This document shows positions 1 to 11,036 of a stretch of DNA of 64,000 nt, one piece after another. The notes under the pieces were generated by a model, which made no database searches, was not told the origin of the DNA, and was given only the letters and a program-made list of their open reading frames with translations. The DNA lies in assembly GCA_022828595.1 (NCBI GenBank), contig JAKGHH010000002.1:108063254-108127253 (forward strand), written 5' to 3'. The stretch's first letter is position 1. Every line of letters starts with the position of its first letter. The position numbers and the translations under genes are program-made. The DNA is from Nelumbo lutea (taxonomy: Eukaryota > Streptophyta > Magnoliopsida > Proteales > Nelumbonaceae).

Positions 1-303
1 TAGCCATTACAAGTCCGATAATTATCCGATAATTATGACATTATTGTGATTGACTATAAAACTGTATAACCAAATACTATACCAAGTTGACAAGCCAAGT
101 CAATGGCATTATGGGGAGTAATGCCATTGCACACTATACCAAGTTGCACTAACCAAACATCCTATACATATTCATAAGGCAAGGAAACCTGCAATCTACT
201 GAATGTTTCGAAAAGAAAGATGTTCAAAGCCATCTTCAAACTTTGAGGCAATATGTGGGAAGAAGCTTTGAAAGCAGGCAGCCCATGAAAATTTTCCCTA
301 AAT
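1..303. other. Left-edge sequence without recognised gene
   Basis: AT-rich plant DNA. I see no coding exon or transposon end. If NTAN1 intron 8 continues leftwards, this is intronic. The last 8 bp (296-303, CCCTAAAT) are the left target-site duplication of the adjacent hAT MITE. Confidence 0.5.
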
Positions 304-528
304 CAAGGTTCAAAATATCGATACGCCCGATACACCGGTATGGGCATATCGGGCAAATCGATACAGTTTTTCAGGCCTTTTTTTTTCCGCAACCGGTTCA
401 GGGGGCCAGTTTAGGTCTCCTCTACCCCCTGAACCAGTCAGACCTCTGGTACAGCCACTGTAGGGGCGTATCGAAGGGGTCCCAGAACGATACGTATCGG
501 CCAATACGTATCAATACTTTGAACCTTG
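304..528. mobile_element. hAT-type MITE, 225 bp (copy 1)
   Basis: The element has terminal inverted repeats: CAAGGTTCAAAATATCGA at the left, and the reverse complement of the right end reads CAAGGTTCAAAGTATTGA. It is flanked by an exact 8-bp direct repeat CCCTAAAT at 296-303 and 529-536, the hallmark of hAT transposition. It has no coding capacity; short ORFs across it are chance. A second copy with the same ends lies at 44992-45220. hAT membership is inferred from the 8-bp duplication, since no transposase is present. Confidence 0.85.
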
Positions 529-536
529 CCCTAAAT

Positions 537-1139
537 GGAAAATGTTCTACAAATCCACACATTGGCAGATAAGTTTCCTAAATCCACCAGTATACAAAGA
601 GAATTTATAAACAAATCAATGTTTACACTTGCAAAACCCAAGATAAAGTGAGACGTGTAAAAAATAAGAAATGAAGCAAGTAATTAGTAATTTTTCAATT
701 CTTGTGGATTTTGCATGTTCACAAAGAAGCTATTAATTATTGATAATAAAGGAATATAGGACAAAAAATCATAGCATGGATAGAGTATTCTATTATTCAA
801 GGTGCAAAAAAAAAATCTTTTCTATTTTTATATTAATGAATAGAATGACAGAACCAGTCACATACCCAACGCCAAATGGTTGGAATAAGATAGTATTACT
901 TGTTAAAACATAAGTTCCTTCTTTCACAAATGCTAATGAAAATTATAAAGATTGTGTGTGCCTGTGCCTATGCATTTACATTATATCATTGGCAACCAAA
1001 AAAAGAAAAGATGAGTTCACCACGAAAAAGAGCTGTATAGAGCTCAAGTAGAGCCATAGAGGAGCGCCTACAGTGAGAATGAGTCACGTACAAACTTACA
1101 AAGAGCCATCCCAGCATCATTTGAGTTAATAATCAGATT
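537..1139. other. AT-rich non-coding stretch
   Basis: No gene or repeat structure recognised apart from A/T runs (for example near 807). It lies between the hAT MITE and a LINE fragment. Confidence 0.5.
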
Positions 1140-1830
1140 CTATGCACTGGACAAATGAAGAAGCTTCGTCCCCACAAAATCACTCTTCAAGCTTGCCCAT
1201 CGGATTATGGTCCTCTCCACATTCCCCACCACTAGTTCAATAGGAGAAACCATATTCTCAAAGATCCTATGGATTCTTACAGACAAATACAAGGAAAAGG
1301 ACACCAAAGACCAAAGAATGCTTCTTTTGCTGAAACATTTCAAAGGCCATCCACAAAACAAACCAGCCACATCCCTTGGTGTTACCCATTGGGTACCAAA
1401 CAACTTCACAAAGTGAGCCCAAATGTTATAAGAGAATGGGCGGTGTATTAGCAAATGCTCTACACTTTCACCTGCACTCCCTCACAGCTGACAGGAATTC
1501 TCCAAAGCTATTCCTCTCAACAGCAGGTGATTTATGGTGATGATCCTATCTTTGATAGCAGTCAAAGCAAAAAAAGACCACCTTAAATGGAACCCCAGCC
1601 CTTCAAATCCACTTCTGATGCACCTCGGGAGTCAGGATCCACTGAATCCATCAGAGATCTCTAAAATGTTCACTGTAAAAATACCATCGCTACTACCAAG
1701 CTACCACATTCTGTCCTTCCTTTCTGGGTTGAGAACCTGCAGGCTTAGCATTTCTAGTAATGTAAATGGCTCCTCAGCCTCCCAATCAAAGATATTCTTT
1801 CTGAAACGACGCTTCCAAGTAATCTAGCCC
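1140..1830 (-). pseudogene. L1-like LINE fragment (C-terminal zinc-finger region after reverse transcriptase)
   Basis: Read on the minus strand, this encodes the part of plant LINE ORF2 that follows the reverse transcriptase: a segment like D-R-M-W..SSDGIFTVN, then a region with DRIITINHLLLRGIALENS, then C-x-x-x-x-ESVEHLLIHRPFSY and IWAHFVKLFGTQW. This is the zf-RVT domain of plant non-LTR elements. Stops interrupt it (for example just before the GSAGESVEH segment) and neither reverse transcriptase nor a 3' tail is present, so it is a dead fragment. The frame is consistent over about 650 bp, so the assignment is fairly safe. Confidence 0.75.
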
Positions 1831-2019
1831 CTAATAATCTAATAGTAGTCCTGGATAGTTGTGTGTTTATTCTCAGCAATCTCATATATGCTGGAGTAAG
1901 AGGTGCATAAAGGATGCACATCCACCAATCTCATAGCAGTCCTGGATAGATGAGGTCTGCCATATTGAAATATGACATTTTGAAAGTTGCCAATTCTACT
2001 GTTTGAATTCATCTAAATC
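1831..2019. other. Unassigned sequence before copia A
   Basis: No coding or repeat signal assigned. Around 2003-2064 there is an imperfect short duplication containing TTCATCTAAATCCTGTTGA twice, at or near the uncertain start of the copia A 5' LTR. Confidence 0.35.
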
Positions 2020-2411
2020 CTGTTGAAATTATACTGTTGCGTTCATCTAAATCCTGTTGAGCCAAGATCCACCAAACACCAAGCCAATATTTTAAAACCT
2101 GGCAGTCGGATCATTAACCTTGTAGTTCAGTGGAACCCAGAACTTTGTCAGATCATCTCCCAACCCAGTGATACTATCTCCAGGATTAAACCACTAGATC
2201 CTAATAGTCCAGTTATGTCTGTTATTGTACTCACTTATAGCAGGGGCACAAGGGTCTTTTCCCTTTTTATTTCTGCCACCCTATATATATTATAATAAAA
2301 GCTGGCGCCGCCAGTACTGTTACATTGCCAATCCCTTCTCTTCTCTTCTCCCTTCTCTCTTCTTCTTCTCTTCTCTTCTCTTCCTCTTATTTCTGGCTGG
2401 CCACACTGTCA
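2020..2411 (+). repeat. 5' LTR of copia element A (start uncertain)
   Basis: The right border is well placed. The LTR ends ..CACTGTCA at 2411, three bases before an initiator-tRNA-Met primer-binding site, and the same end recurs at 10718-10788. The pyrimidine-rich 3' part (CTTCTCTTCTC runs, 2335-2390) is shared with that 3' remnant. A TATA-like ATATATATTATAAT lies at 2282-2297. The left border could not be fixed; TG starts near 2021 and 2055 are both possible, and the missing left part of the 3' copy prevents a comparison. Confidence 0.6.
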
Positions 2412-2414
2412 AGA

Positions 2415-2426
2415 TGGTATCAGAGC
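2415..2426 (+). promoter_or_regulatory. Primer-binding site of copia A
   Basis: TGGTATCAGAGC is complementary to the 3' end of plant initiator tRNA-Met and is the standard minus-strand primer site of Ty1/copia elements. It fixes the orientation (plus) and the end of the 5' LTR. Confidence 0.85.
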
Positions 2427-3003
2427 AGGAATACTGACTGAGAGAACAGATCGAACAAACTTCACTGATCGAACAGATCGAACAGACTTCACTCTTCCAA
2501 CTTGCTGAATCTGGGCGGAACAGAGATCTGAATCTGGACTGAGGAAAACAGATCTACAACTGATACAGTCCTTCCTTTTTCTCTTCCTTACCCTCCTTGG
2601 TCGTGTACCAAGTGAAAAAACCAAATGAATCTGGGCTGCTGAATGCTGTCAGATCTTTATACCTCTGTTTTTTTGGGATCGTGCGATCCTGTTCCTGTGT
2701 TAAGGCGACTGTAGGTCAAGGATGACCTGTTATCTCAATTATTTGGCTTGATTATAAGTGTTAAGGATCTCTCCTGCTGATTAATGTTCTTAGACATTCT
2801 GGAAGGCTAGTAGGTTGGGACTGTTAAACCGTACGGGTCTGAAATCTGCCGAATATTGCCTTTGTTTGTCCTGAAATTGGTACTGCTTGTACTCAGACTG
2901 TTTTCAAAACCAAGTGTGTGGCTGTGGACTGAGTGGAGCATTTTTTTGTGGATTAAGGAGGGGTCCTAAGTCCGGTATTTGGGACTGATTGTCTGTTTTG
3001 ACC
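2427..3003 (+). other. Untranslated leader of copia A
   Basis: Non-coding leader between the primer-binding site and the gag start codon at 3004. Around 2450-2500 there are short repeats of GATCGAACAGA. I see nothing coding in it. Confidence 0.55.
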
Positions 3004-3057
3004 ATGTCGTCTGAGAATTCTGCTACTTCAGAGATTTCAGGGAACCACAATGGAGTG

Positions 3058-3394
3058 AGTAAAAAGCCTTATGTGCTGATTCGGCCAAGCTTCTTGTGAA
3101 AGGAAGAGGATAAAGTTGGGGGTTTCAGCAATAGACAGAGGAAAGGGAAGAAAAGGAGAAGAAGGTCGACTAGGATAGTGATACATAACCCTAGCCGCCA
3201 GCCCCTCATTCTATTTATAATTAACTTAAATATGGGATATTACAAAGATGCCCCTAGTAGGGCGGCAACTCAACTAAGTACTTACAATTCTTTTAAAAAT
3301 AAAAGACTATTGGGCCCAAGGCCCAACAACTTCTTAATTTAAAAGAAAACAAACTAAACATAAATCGGCCCAACATAAATCAACCCACTCAACA
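3058..3394 (-). repeat. 3' LTR of copia B
   Basis: 337-bp LTR, reading TGTTGAGTGGG.. on the minus strand. It is followed (towards higher coordinates) by the polypurine tract complement CTCCCCCTC. The outer end reads ..TACT rather than the canonical CA. Confidence 0.85.
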
Positions 3395-3406
3395 CTCCCC
3401 CTCAAA
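3395..3406 (-). promoter_or_regulatory. Polypurine tract of copia B
   Basis: On the minus strand this reads TTGAGGGGGAG immediately before the 3' LTR, the plus-strand primer position of a copia element. Confidence 0.75.
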
Positions 3407-3629
3407 TTGGGAATAGATGTCACACATTCCCAACTTGCGTAGATCATGTTCCAGCTTATTCTTCGCAACACCTTTTGTGAGAACATCAGCAAGTTGCAGA
3501 TCAAAAGAAATGTATGGAAGACAAACTTCTTCAGAAGTTACCCTTTCTCTGATAAAATGTCTATCTACTTCAATGTGCTTAGTTCGGTCATGCTGGATTG
3601 GATCATGGGCAATATTGATTGCTGCCTAG

Positions 3630-4860
3630 TTATCGCAGTATAGCATCATAGGTTCTTCTGCCTGTACACCGATTTCTTCTAACAGAGAACGGATCCAGAG
3701 AAGTTCTGAAACTCCATGTGCCATGGCCCTTATATTCCGCTTCTGCACTTGATCTTGCCACAACTGTATGTTTTTTACTCTTCCATGAGATTAGGTTACG
3801 CCCAACTAAGGTGCACACTCCTGAAGTTGATCTTCTGTCATCAAGGCATCATGTCCAATCCGCATCTGTATAGGTCTCTAGCTTCATTGTCCATGATCAG
3901 TAAACAATGTGCCTCTGCCTGAATGTCCCTTCAAATATGCAAGGATCCTGTCAACTGCCTTCCAGTGCTGATCTCGTGGAGCATGCATGTATTGACTCAC
4001 TACACTTACTGCATAGGAGATGTCCGGTCTCGTCATACACAAGTATAGTAGCCGACCCACAAGTCTTTGGTATCTCCCAAGGTCCTTCACTGGTTCACCT
4101 TCTGATGCATTGATTCTATGGTTCTGATCAATGGGGGTGCTAGTTGCCTTTGTTCCAAGCTTCCCTGTCTCTTGGAGAAGGTCCAAGACATACTTCCTTT
4201 GAGAGATAAAAATTCCATGTTTCGATCTTGCAACTTCAATGCCTAAGAAGTATCTTAGTTCTCCAAGATCCTTAATCTCAAATTCCTTATGCAGGTTCCT
4301 CTTCAGACTATCAATCTCACTCAGATCATTCCTAGTGACAACAATGTCATCCACATAAACAATTAGGATTGACACCAAAGATCCCCTGCACTTCACAAAC
4401 AAAGTGTGATCAGATTGAGTAGTGTAGCCAAAAACAATTAGGGCCTTTTTGAATCTGTCAAACCATGCTCTGGGAGATTGCTTCAAGCCATATAGTGACT
4501 TCTTCAGCTTGCATACCTTTCCCTTTTCAACATTATCATAAAAACCAGCTGGAAGATCCATAGACACCTCTTCTTGCAGATCCCCATTTAGGAAAGCATT
4601 ATTTACATCTAGTTGAAACAAAGGCCAAGAGTATGAGGCAGCAAGAGAAAGGAGTATCCGAACATAGGTCATCTTTGCAACTGGCGCAAATGTCTCTAGA
4701 TAATCAATGCCATAGGTCTGTGTGTACCCTTTTGCAACAAGTCTTGCCTTGTACCTCTCTATACTTCCATCTGCCTTATACTTTACTGTGTAAACCCATC
4801 TGCATCCAACTGTCTCCTTGCCTTCTGGTAGGTCAACAATCTCCTATGTCTGATTCTTAA
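3630..4860 (-). pseudogene. Copia B reverse transcriptase and RNase H
   Basis: Minus-strand coding sequence with copia RT landmarks: [25 protein letters not shown], the catalytic YVDD at about 4346-4357, [20 protein letters not shown] and SVVSQYMHAPRDQHW. RNase H follows after a frame change, with the SAEAEYK block at about 3725. There are stops or frameshifts near 4840, 3880 and 3720, so no continuous product can be made. It is the 3' part of the copia B polyprotein. Confidence 0.85.
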
Positions 4861-5365
4861 TCAAAGCCTCCATCTCTTCCTGCATAGCTATCTTCCACTC
4901 AGGTTTGGAGAAAGACTCACTAACACCCTTGGGTATAGACACTGAATCAAGAGAAGAGAGAAAAGCACGGTAGGAAGGAGAAAGTCCACTATAGGATAAG
5001 TACTATGAGATACAATGAGCAGTGCACTTTCTCTTCCCTTTTCTAAGAGCAATAGGGAGATCAAGGTTATCTGTAACAGTGTCAGTAGGAACAATGGGAA
5101 CTGAAATAGTGGGATCAAGAGGAATACTTGAATCCGTATCAGTCGAATCTGGAGTCTCCAAGGGATCGACAAGAGGTGGTGTGAGTTCTACTGTAGTGGA
5201 ATCAACTGCCTTATGGAGTCTCTGCCATGAGTAGTGCTGTGAAATGGAACGCAAAGGAGGCGGCAAGGTGGGTGACATCGGGTGGTAGTCAAGCATAGGA
5301 GTAGACGCGGGAACTGGAACTGGGAGAGGGATAGACTGCTGACTTACTTCCCCAAAACACTCCCC

Positions 5366-6827
5366 CTAAGAAGGATCCTTTGAGAAGAAGTAGGTAGATT
5401 CAAAAAAAGTAAGATCCATAGTAACATACCGGTTCCTAGAGACTGGACCATAGCAGCGGTACCCTTTCTGATTCTCTGCATATCCAAGGAAAACACACTT
5501 CTTTGCCTTGGGATCAAGCTTCGAACGGAAAGGGCCAAGAATATGTGCAAAGCAGACACATCCAAACACCCTTAGAGGAATATGAAACATCTCCCCCTGA
5601 GGAAAAAGAGGGCACTCTGTTAATCAGATATACTAACGTGAGAGCTGCATCATCCCAAAAACGAACCGGAACTGTGGCTGTGATCATCATGCTTCTTGCC
5701 GTCTCAACGATGTGTCTGTTCTTCCTCTCTGCAACACCATTCTGCTGTGGACTATAGGAGCAACTGCTCTGATGGACAACACCATACTCCACCAGATATG
5801 AGGCAAGATGTCTCTCAAAATATTCCCTAGCATTGTCAGATCTGAACATCTTTATTCTTGTCCCAAATTGTGTTAGTACCATCTGGTGGAATTGCTTCAC
5901 CAAGGATGGTACTTCATCGCGTGATTTCATCAGGTAAATCCAGGAATATCAAGAGAAATCATCCACAAACAGGAGAAAATAGTGATAGCCGCCCATAGAG
6001 GGAACATGATAAGGGCCCCACACATCTGAATGAATAACATCAAAGGGAGAAGAACATCATTTATTACTAGGTTTAAAAGAGTGTCTACAATGTTTTCCAA
6101 GTTCACAACCCTCACACTTCAAACTTGACAGACTCACAGACTTAAACAGTTTTGGAAACAAACAACTCAAAGAAGAAAAGGATAAATGACCCAGACGGTT
6201 GTGTCAAAGCATAATCTGACCCACAGATTTTGACTCACTATCTCTAAAAACATGATGGCTTTGGTGAAGAGGGAGAGCATCCAGGAGGTAGATTCCATTC
6301 ACTTCACGACCACTCCCAATCGTCCTCTTTGAATTCAGATCCTGCAAAATACAGCGTCCAGGAGAAAAAATTACTGAGCAGTTCAGATTCTTAGTCAAAC
6401 TACTAACAGATAACAAATTAGTGCTCAATGTAGGAACATGGAGGACAGAGGGTAAGCAAATAGAATCATTGATCTTGACAGATCCCTTCCCAGCAATAGG
6501 AACATGGGATCCATCAGCTGTGGAGACCCTATCTCTGCCAGAACAGAGCTGATAAGAAGAGAAAATAGTGGAGCAATGGGTCATATGCTCTGAGGCTCCA
6601 GAGTCTATAATCCAAGGAGATATCTCCTTACCTGAAGTAGAAACATAGTTTGCAGTGACATGTGAACTACCTGTGTGGGCAAAGGAGGTAGAGTGAGCTC
6701 CACCTGTGCTACTTGTACCTTGTTGTCCGCTTACAGCTGAACTGGAACTAGCTATATCCCTCTGATTCAGAAGTAATCCAAACCTCTCAAGCTCGGCCCT
6801 TACTGCAGCAGCTGCAACGGACTCCAA
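5366..6827 (-). pseudogene. Copia B protease and integrase
   Basis: The protease motif DSGASEHMT lies near 6590, in an ORF from 6827 to 6204. A stop follows, then the GAG-pre-integrase zinc-binding segment ([20 protein letters not shown], 6195-6065) and the integrase core (SDVWGP near 6020, RSDNAREYF near 5840, NGVAERKNR near 5735). The integrase C-terminal [14 protein letters not shown] segment is at about 5470. Stops occur at 6203, about 6060 and 5930, and there is a frameshift near 5590. The stretch 5340-4870 towards RT is a low-complexity, Ser/Pro/Thr-rich linker as in other copia polyproteins. Confidence 0.85.
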
Positions 6828-7741
6828 AGCAGTTGTAGTAGGGGGGCCGGAGTATCATTGGTAATTGCCATGTGCGCATTTCCTTTCTTATTCTTCAATC
6901 TGGTCGGCACAAGATGTGGGTGAAGCTTCCAACAAGTGTCTCTTGTATGCTTAGGATTCTTACAGTAGTCACAGACCAAGTCCCTTTTGTCTTCCATTTT
7001 GTTTTCATTGCCATTCTGTTTAGATTTCATAACACTTACCATAGTAGACTGATCAAACCTGAGATTTTTCATCATTACATCCCCCCTGCACTCCTCTCCC
7101 GACACAAAGGCATATGCTTGGGAGAGAGTGACATTGTCCCTAGAAAGAAGATGTTGTCGTGCAATGTCATACTCAGGGTTAAGGCTAGCAAGGAATTCGA
7201 ACACCCTATACTTCTCTAAATGTTTTTGATAGGTAGCTGCATCCTTGGTGGTTTCCCAAGCAAAGGTCTCTAGATGGTCGATCTCCTGCCACAGGGTCTT
7301 AAGGACTGAAAAATAGGCTGCAACAAATCTATCTCCCTGCCTTGTGGCAATAATTTGATTTCTCAGTTGATAAGCCCTAGCAACATTCTCCCTTTGTGAA
7401 TAGGTTTCTGCAACCCCATCCCATATCTTCTTAGCAGTGTTTGCCCATAAAATAAATTTACTTATATGTGGCAACATATTATTACACAACCATGTCATTA
7501 CCATATAATTTTCCTGCACCCACCGGGAGTTGCCAATTTCGGGTTTCACCTCTTCACCAGTAATATACCCCAATTTTCCACGAGCCCCAATGGCCATCTT
7601 TGCAGATTGGGACCACTCCAAGTAGTTTGTACCATCCAACCTAACTATAGTAATGGTTCCAGCTCCGAAGGGGTCTCCAGCACCTCCTCCCACTGGTCTC
7701 ATTTCATTCCCGGGCTTATATTCAACTTTGTGTCCCTCCAT
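6800..7741 (-). pseudogene. Copia B gag
   Basis: The best start is the ATG at 7741 (MEGHKVEYK..), because homology to copia gag begins with GTNYLEWSQSAKMAI shortly after. The UBN2-type core has W..ENYMVMTWLCNNM, YSQRENVARAYQLRNQI and QGDRFVAAYFSVLKTLW. The zinc knuckle C-D-Y-C-x4-H-x4-C is at about 6985-6940. The ORF runs without a stop to 6800, where a frameshift separates it from the protease ORF (overlap 6800-6827). The upstream in-frame extension to 7921 is probably leader. Confidence 0.85.
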
Positions 7742-8206
7742 GTGTCTCAAAAGAGGTACAGAAAACAACCAAAAAATGCAGCAAGAACAAACAGAATACC
7801 TTCTGGAACCAACTACACTCCTTTGGTGTCCTGGACTTTCTTCCCACGAAAGATTCCTTTTCGATGGGATGGGAGAAGAGAGAGAAAAAGCAACCGCCCT
7901 CTCTAGAAGCCTCCAAACCACATGGAACTTGAATCGCCCCTTACAAAAAACCTAGAAGAACCCTAAAAAATTAGGGCGCTACTACCTAGGTCAAAATTGA
8001 AGAGTCCAATAAAATCAGGACTCTTCCCCTTTCTCCAGTTTTTCCTGATTCTGATGAGAAACCCTAGACCAGCTACAGGGCATACAGATCCATCAAGAAA
8101 ATCCAAAAACTGGGCTTACCTAAGAGCTTCGATCAGCCTCTTAAATCTCCATGCAGTCGGTCGATCTAGGGCTGCAGAAGTGAATCTCTTCAAGAACCTT
8201 CAACCT

Positions 8207-8218
8207 GCTCTGATCCCA
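8207..8218 (-). promoter_or_regulatory. Primer-binding site of copia B
   Basis: On the minus strand TGGGATCAGAGC, one base different from the canonical initiator-tRNA-Met site TGGTATCAGAGC. It abuts the LTR end directly. Confidence 0.8.
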
Positions 8219-8551
8219 AGTAGAAAGCCTTAGGTGCTGATTCGGCCAAGCTTCTTGTGAAAGCAAGAGGAGAAAGTGGGCGGTTTCAGCAATAGACAGA
8301 GGAAAGGGAAGAAAAGGAGAAGGTCGACTAGGATAGTGATACATAACCCTAGCCACCAACCCCTCATTCTATTTATTATTAACTTAAATATGGGATATTA
8401 CAAAAATGCCCCTAGTAGGGCGGCAACTCAACTAAGTACTTACAATTCTTTTAAAAATAAAAGACTAATGGGCCCAAGGCCCAACAACTTCTTAATTTAA
8501 AAGAAAACAATCTAAACATAAATCGGCCAACATAAATCAGCCCACTCAACA
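8219..8551 (-). repeat. 5' LTR of copia B
   Basis: 333-bp LTR, partner of 3058-3394. It is followed on the right by the target duplication GAGTG and the resumed gag of copia A. Confidence 0.85.
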
Positions 8552-10717
8552 GAGTGAGTGGAGGAATGGATATGAGTTTCCCCATGGCTGTTATTCCCTT
8601 TGATGGTCTAAACTACCTTGAGTGGTCTAGGGGAATAAAACTCTATATCACTGTTAGGGGGAAAATAGGATACATCAATGGGAGAGTGAAGGAACTGAAG
8701 TACGGAAGTGTTGAATATGATAGGTGGAACCAAGAGAATAGTATGGTGATGTCTTGGCTCTTGGTTTCCATGCTGCCACAGGTAAGGAAGACTTTTATGT
8801 GGGCTGAAATTGCTTATGAGATATGAGAACAAGCGAAGTCCACCTATTTAGAGCAGAGACACTATGCCAAGATATATCAACTGCAAGTTGAATCTTCTAC
8901 TTGCAAGCAGGGGGAGAGGAGTCTCTCGATGTACCATTCTGATTTGACATCGATATGGAAAGAACTTGATCACTATCAGAATGTGAATTGGAAGTGTGAT
9001 GAAGATGCAAAGGCGTACAAGTCACTTGTATCTCAACAACGGGTCTTTGCCTTTCTCCTAGGGCTGAATCCTTCATATGAGTCCATCAGGGTGCAGATCT
9101 TGGGTAGTAATGACTTGCCATCAGTTCAGGAGGTGTATGCCTTAGTGCAGTCAGAAGAGAGTAGAAGAAGTGTGATGAATTGTGTAGAAGGGGAGTCAGT
9201 TGCCCTAGCTGTCCGGGGAAATCCAGATACAAATGTCGGAGGTCTTTTTAAAAAAGGTGGCTCAGAAAAAAACAGATGATAAGAGTAAACTTTGGTGCAC
9301 TCATTGCCAGAAGACACGACACATGAGAGATACATGATGGGATCTCCATGGAAAACCTAAATGGGCATAGGATTTGGGTAAGAAGTCAACACCTAATCAG
9401 GGCAAGAAACCAAGCCAACAGAATTAGAAGAAGTATAACTCAACTAATATGGCGTCGACAGAGACTAGTCCTTTGGTAACTCAGGAGAGGCATCCCAGTT
9501 CTGACCCTAAGGAAGAAATTATCAACTCATTTCGTGAACATTTGGAATTGTATGGTAGGACTCTTCGCCAGATAGATTCTGGTCCTACTCCCTCTACCTC
9601 TTTTGCGTCTACATCAGGTAATGCTGCCACTGCCTTCCATGTGTCATCTCATACCACTGATTCTCCTTGGGTTATTGACTCCGGAGCCTCAAACCACATG
9701 ACCGATAAATCAAATTTATTTCAGACATATAACCTTCTCTCTGGGAGAGATAAGGTGAGACTAGCTGATGGTTCTTTTTCTACCATAGCTGGCTGAGGTA
9801 CCATACCTCTCCCACTTGGCCTTACCCTTCCTAATGTACTGCATGTTCCGAAATTACCTATAAATTTGTTGTCCATTAGTAGTATAACTCACTCCTTGAT
9901 CTGTTCAGTCACTTTTTTTCCGTCTTCATGTGTGTTTCAAGATTGGGCCTCGGGGAAGACGATTGGTAGAGGAAGCATGGTGGATGGTCTCTACGTGTTG
10001 GAGAATAAAGCTGGCCTTGTGGCTACAAAGTCCATGAGTTTGTCAAGTGAGAGTCAAGCCTATTTATGGCATAGTCGTCTAGGTCATCTTTCTTTCGAGT
10101 CATTAAAAGTTATGTTTCCAAAGTTGTTTGAGTCCTTGTCAGTGAGTCAGTTACAGTGTCAGACATGTCAATTGAGTAAACATTGTAGAAGTTCTTTACC
10201 TTTGCGAAATAAAAGATCTGAATTTCCATTTCATATTGTTTATTCTGATGTTTGGGGCCCTGTTACTCTACCCACTGAGGTTGGATATAAGTACTTCATT
10301 ACCTTGATTGATGATTATTCTATATACACCTGGGTTTAACCTATGCAATCTCGAGATGAAGTGCCAAAAATTTTGAAAGACTTTCAACGCATGGTGTTCA
10401 CTCAGTTCCAAACGGAAATCCATATCTTCTAGTCGGACAATGCGAAGGAATACTTCCATAGTGATCTCACGGAGTTTTTTGCTTCGAGTGGGTCACTTCA
10501 GCAAAGCTCTTGTGCCAGGATACCCCAACAAAATGGTGTTGCTGAACGAAAGAACCGTCATCTTCTCGAAGTAGCTCGTGGCTTATTAATTCATATGAAT
10601 GTGCCAAAACGTTTTTGGATGAATGCAGTCTTGTGTGCTACATACATCATCAACTGCATGCCCTCTCGGTTACTAGAGTATAAGGCCCCACATCAGCTTT
10701 TGTTTCCTACAACTCCG

Positions 10718-10788
10718 TTCTCTTCTCCCTTCTCTCTTCTTCTTCTCTTCTCTTCTCTTCCTCTTATTTCTGGCCGGCCACACTGTCA
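10718..10788 (+). repeat. Truncated 3' LTR of copia A
   Basis: 71 bp matching the last 71 bp of the 5' LTR (2341-2411), including the TTCTCTTCTCCCTTCTC tract and the end CACTGTCA. It joins directly to integrase coding sequence, showing that everything between the integrase gene and the 3' part of the LTR has been deleted. Confidence 0.8.
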
Positions 10789-11028
10789 AGACATGCCTAA
10801 TATAAGCATGATTGTTGTGATGTTTTCTAACCTCGTTTTTTCTTCCTACACAATCATTAGTGGTTACTTAGCGGTCAAATTTTACCTATGTTGAGGAAGT
10901 TTCCAAGTTCAAAATATTGCCTTTACATTTCTTCCCACCCAACCTACATACAAATATATTTTCATCATCTAAGCCTTGTCCCAATTACTAGGGATCAGCA
11001 ACATGAATCCTATTCCACCATCCTGTTT
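10789..11028. other. Unassigned sequence between copia A and a hAT element
   Basis: No coding sequence recognised. Its last bases lead into the AGTGCCAT target duplication of the next element. Confidence 0.4.
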
Positions 11029-11036
11029 AGTGCCAT

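Larger units (their letters stand above)
3058..8551 (-). mobile_element. Copia element B, inserted in copia A gag
   Basis: A complete but degenerate Ty1/copia element of 5494 bp on the minus strand. It has two LTRs (3058-3394 and 8219-8551), a primer-binding site at 8207-8218, a polypurine tract at 3395-3406, and gag-protease-integrase-RT-RNase H in copia order. The direct repeat GAGTG flanks it (3053-3057 and 8552-8556). Removing the element and one repeat restores the copia A gag reading frame, so the insertion is later than copia A. By hand count the LTRs differ at about 13 of 333 positions plus two small indels. Confidence 0.9.
3004..10717 (+). pseudogene. Copia A gag-protease-integrase, split by copia B and 3'-deleted
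   Basis: Gag starts at ATG 3004 and is interrupted after 18 codons at 3057 by the inserted copia B. It resumes in frame at 8557 with the usual copia gag features (NYLEWSRGIKLYI, W.QENSMVMSWLL) and a zinc knuckle near 9298-9340 (C-x2-C..H..) that already carries stops. An aspartic protease motif DSGASNHMT lies near 9680. The GAG-pre-integrase region and integrase core follow (HSRLGHLSF, then SDVWGP, SDNAKEYF and NGVAERKNR). Stops occur at 8824, 9794, 10337 and 10430. At about 10717 the integrase reading ends abruptly in LTR sequence, so reverse transcriptase and RNase H are entirely missing. The element is non-functional. Confidence 0.85.

Noticed and set aside
240..300. Peptide SRQPMKIFP, superficially like the missing NTAN1 end
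   Set aside because: It is on the plus strand, opposite to NTAN1, and the surrounding residues do not match.
243..572. 109-codon plus-strand ORF
   Set aside because: It crosses the hAT MITE and both its target duplications; composition is chance.
2021..2060. Exact start of the copia A 5' LTR
   Set aside because: Several TG candidates in a short duplication; the 3' LTR lacks this part, so no border can be supported.
7466..7955. Plus-strand ORFs of 100-146 codons
   Set aside because: They are antisense to the clear copia B gag frame.
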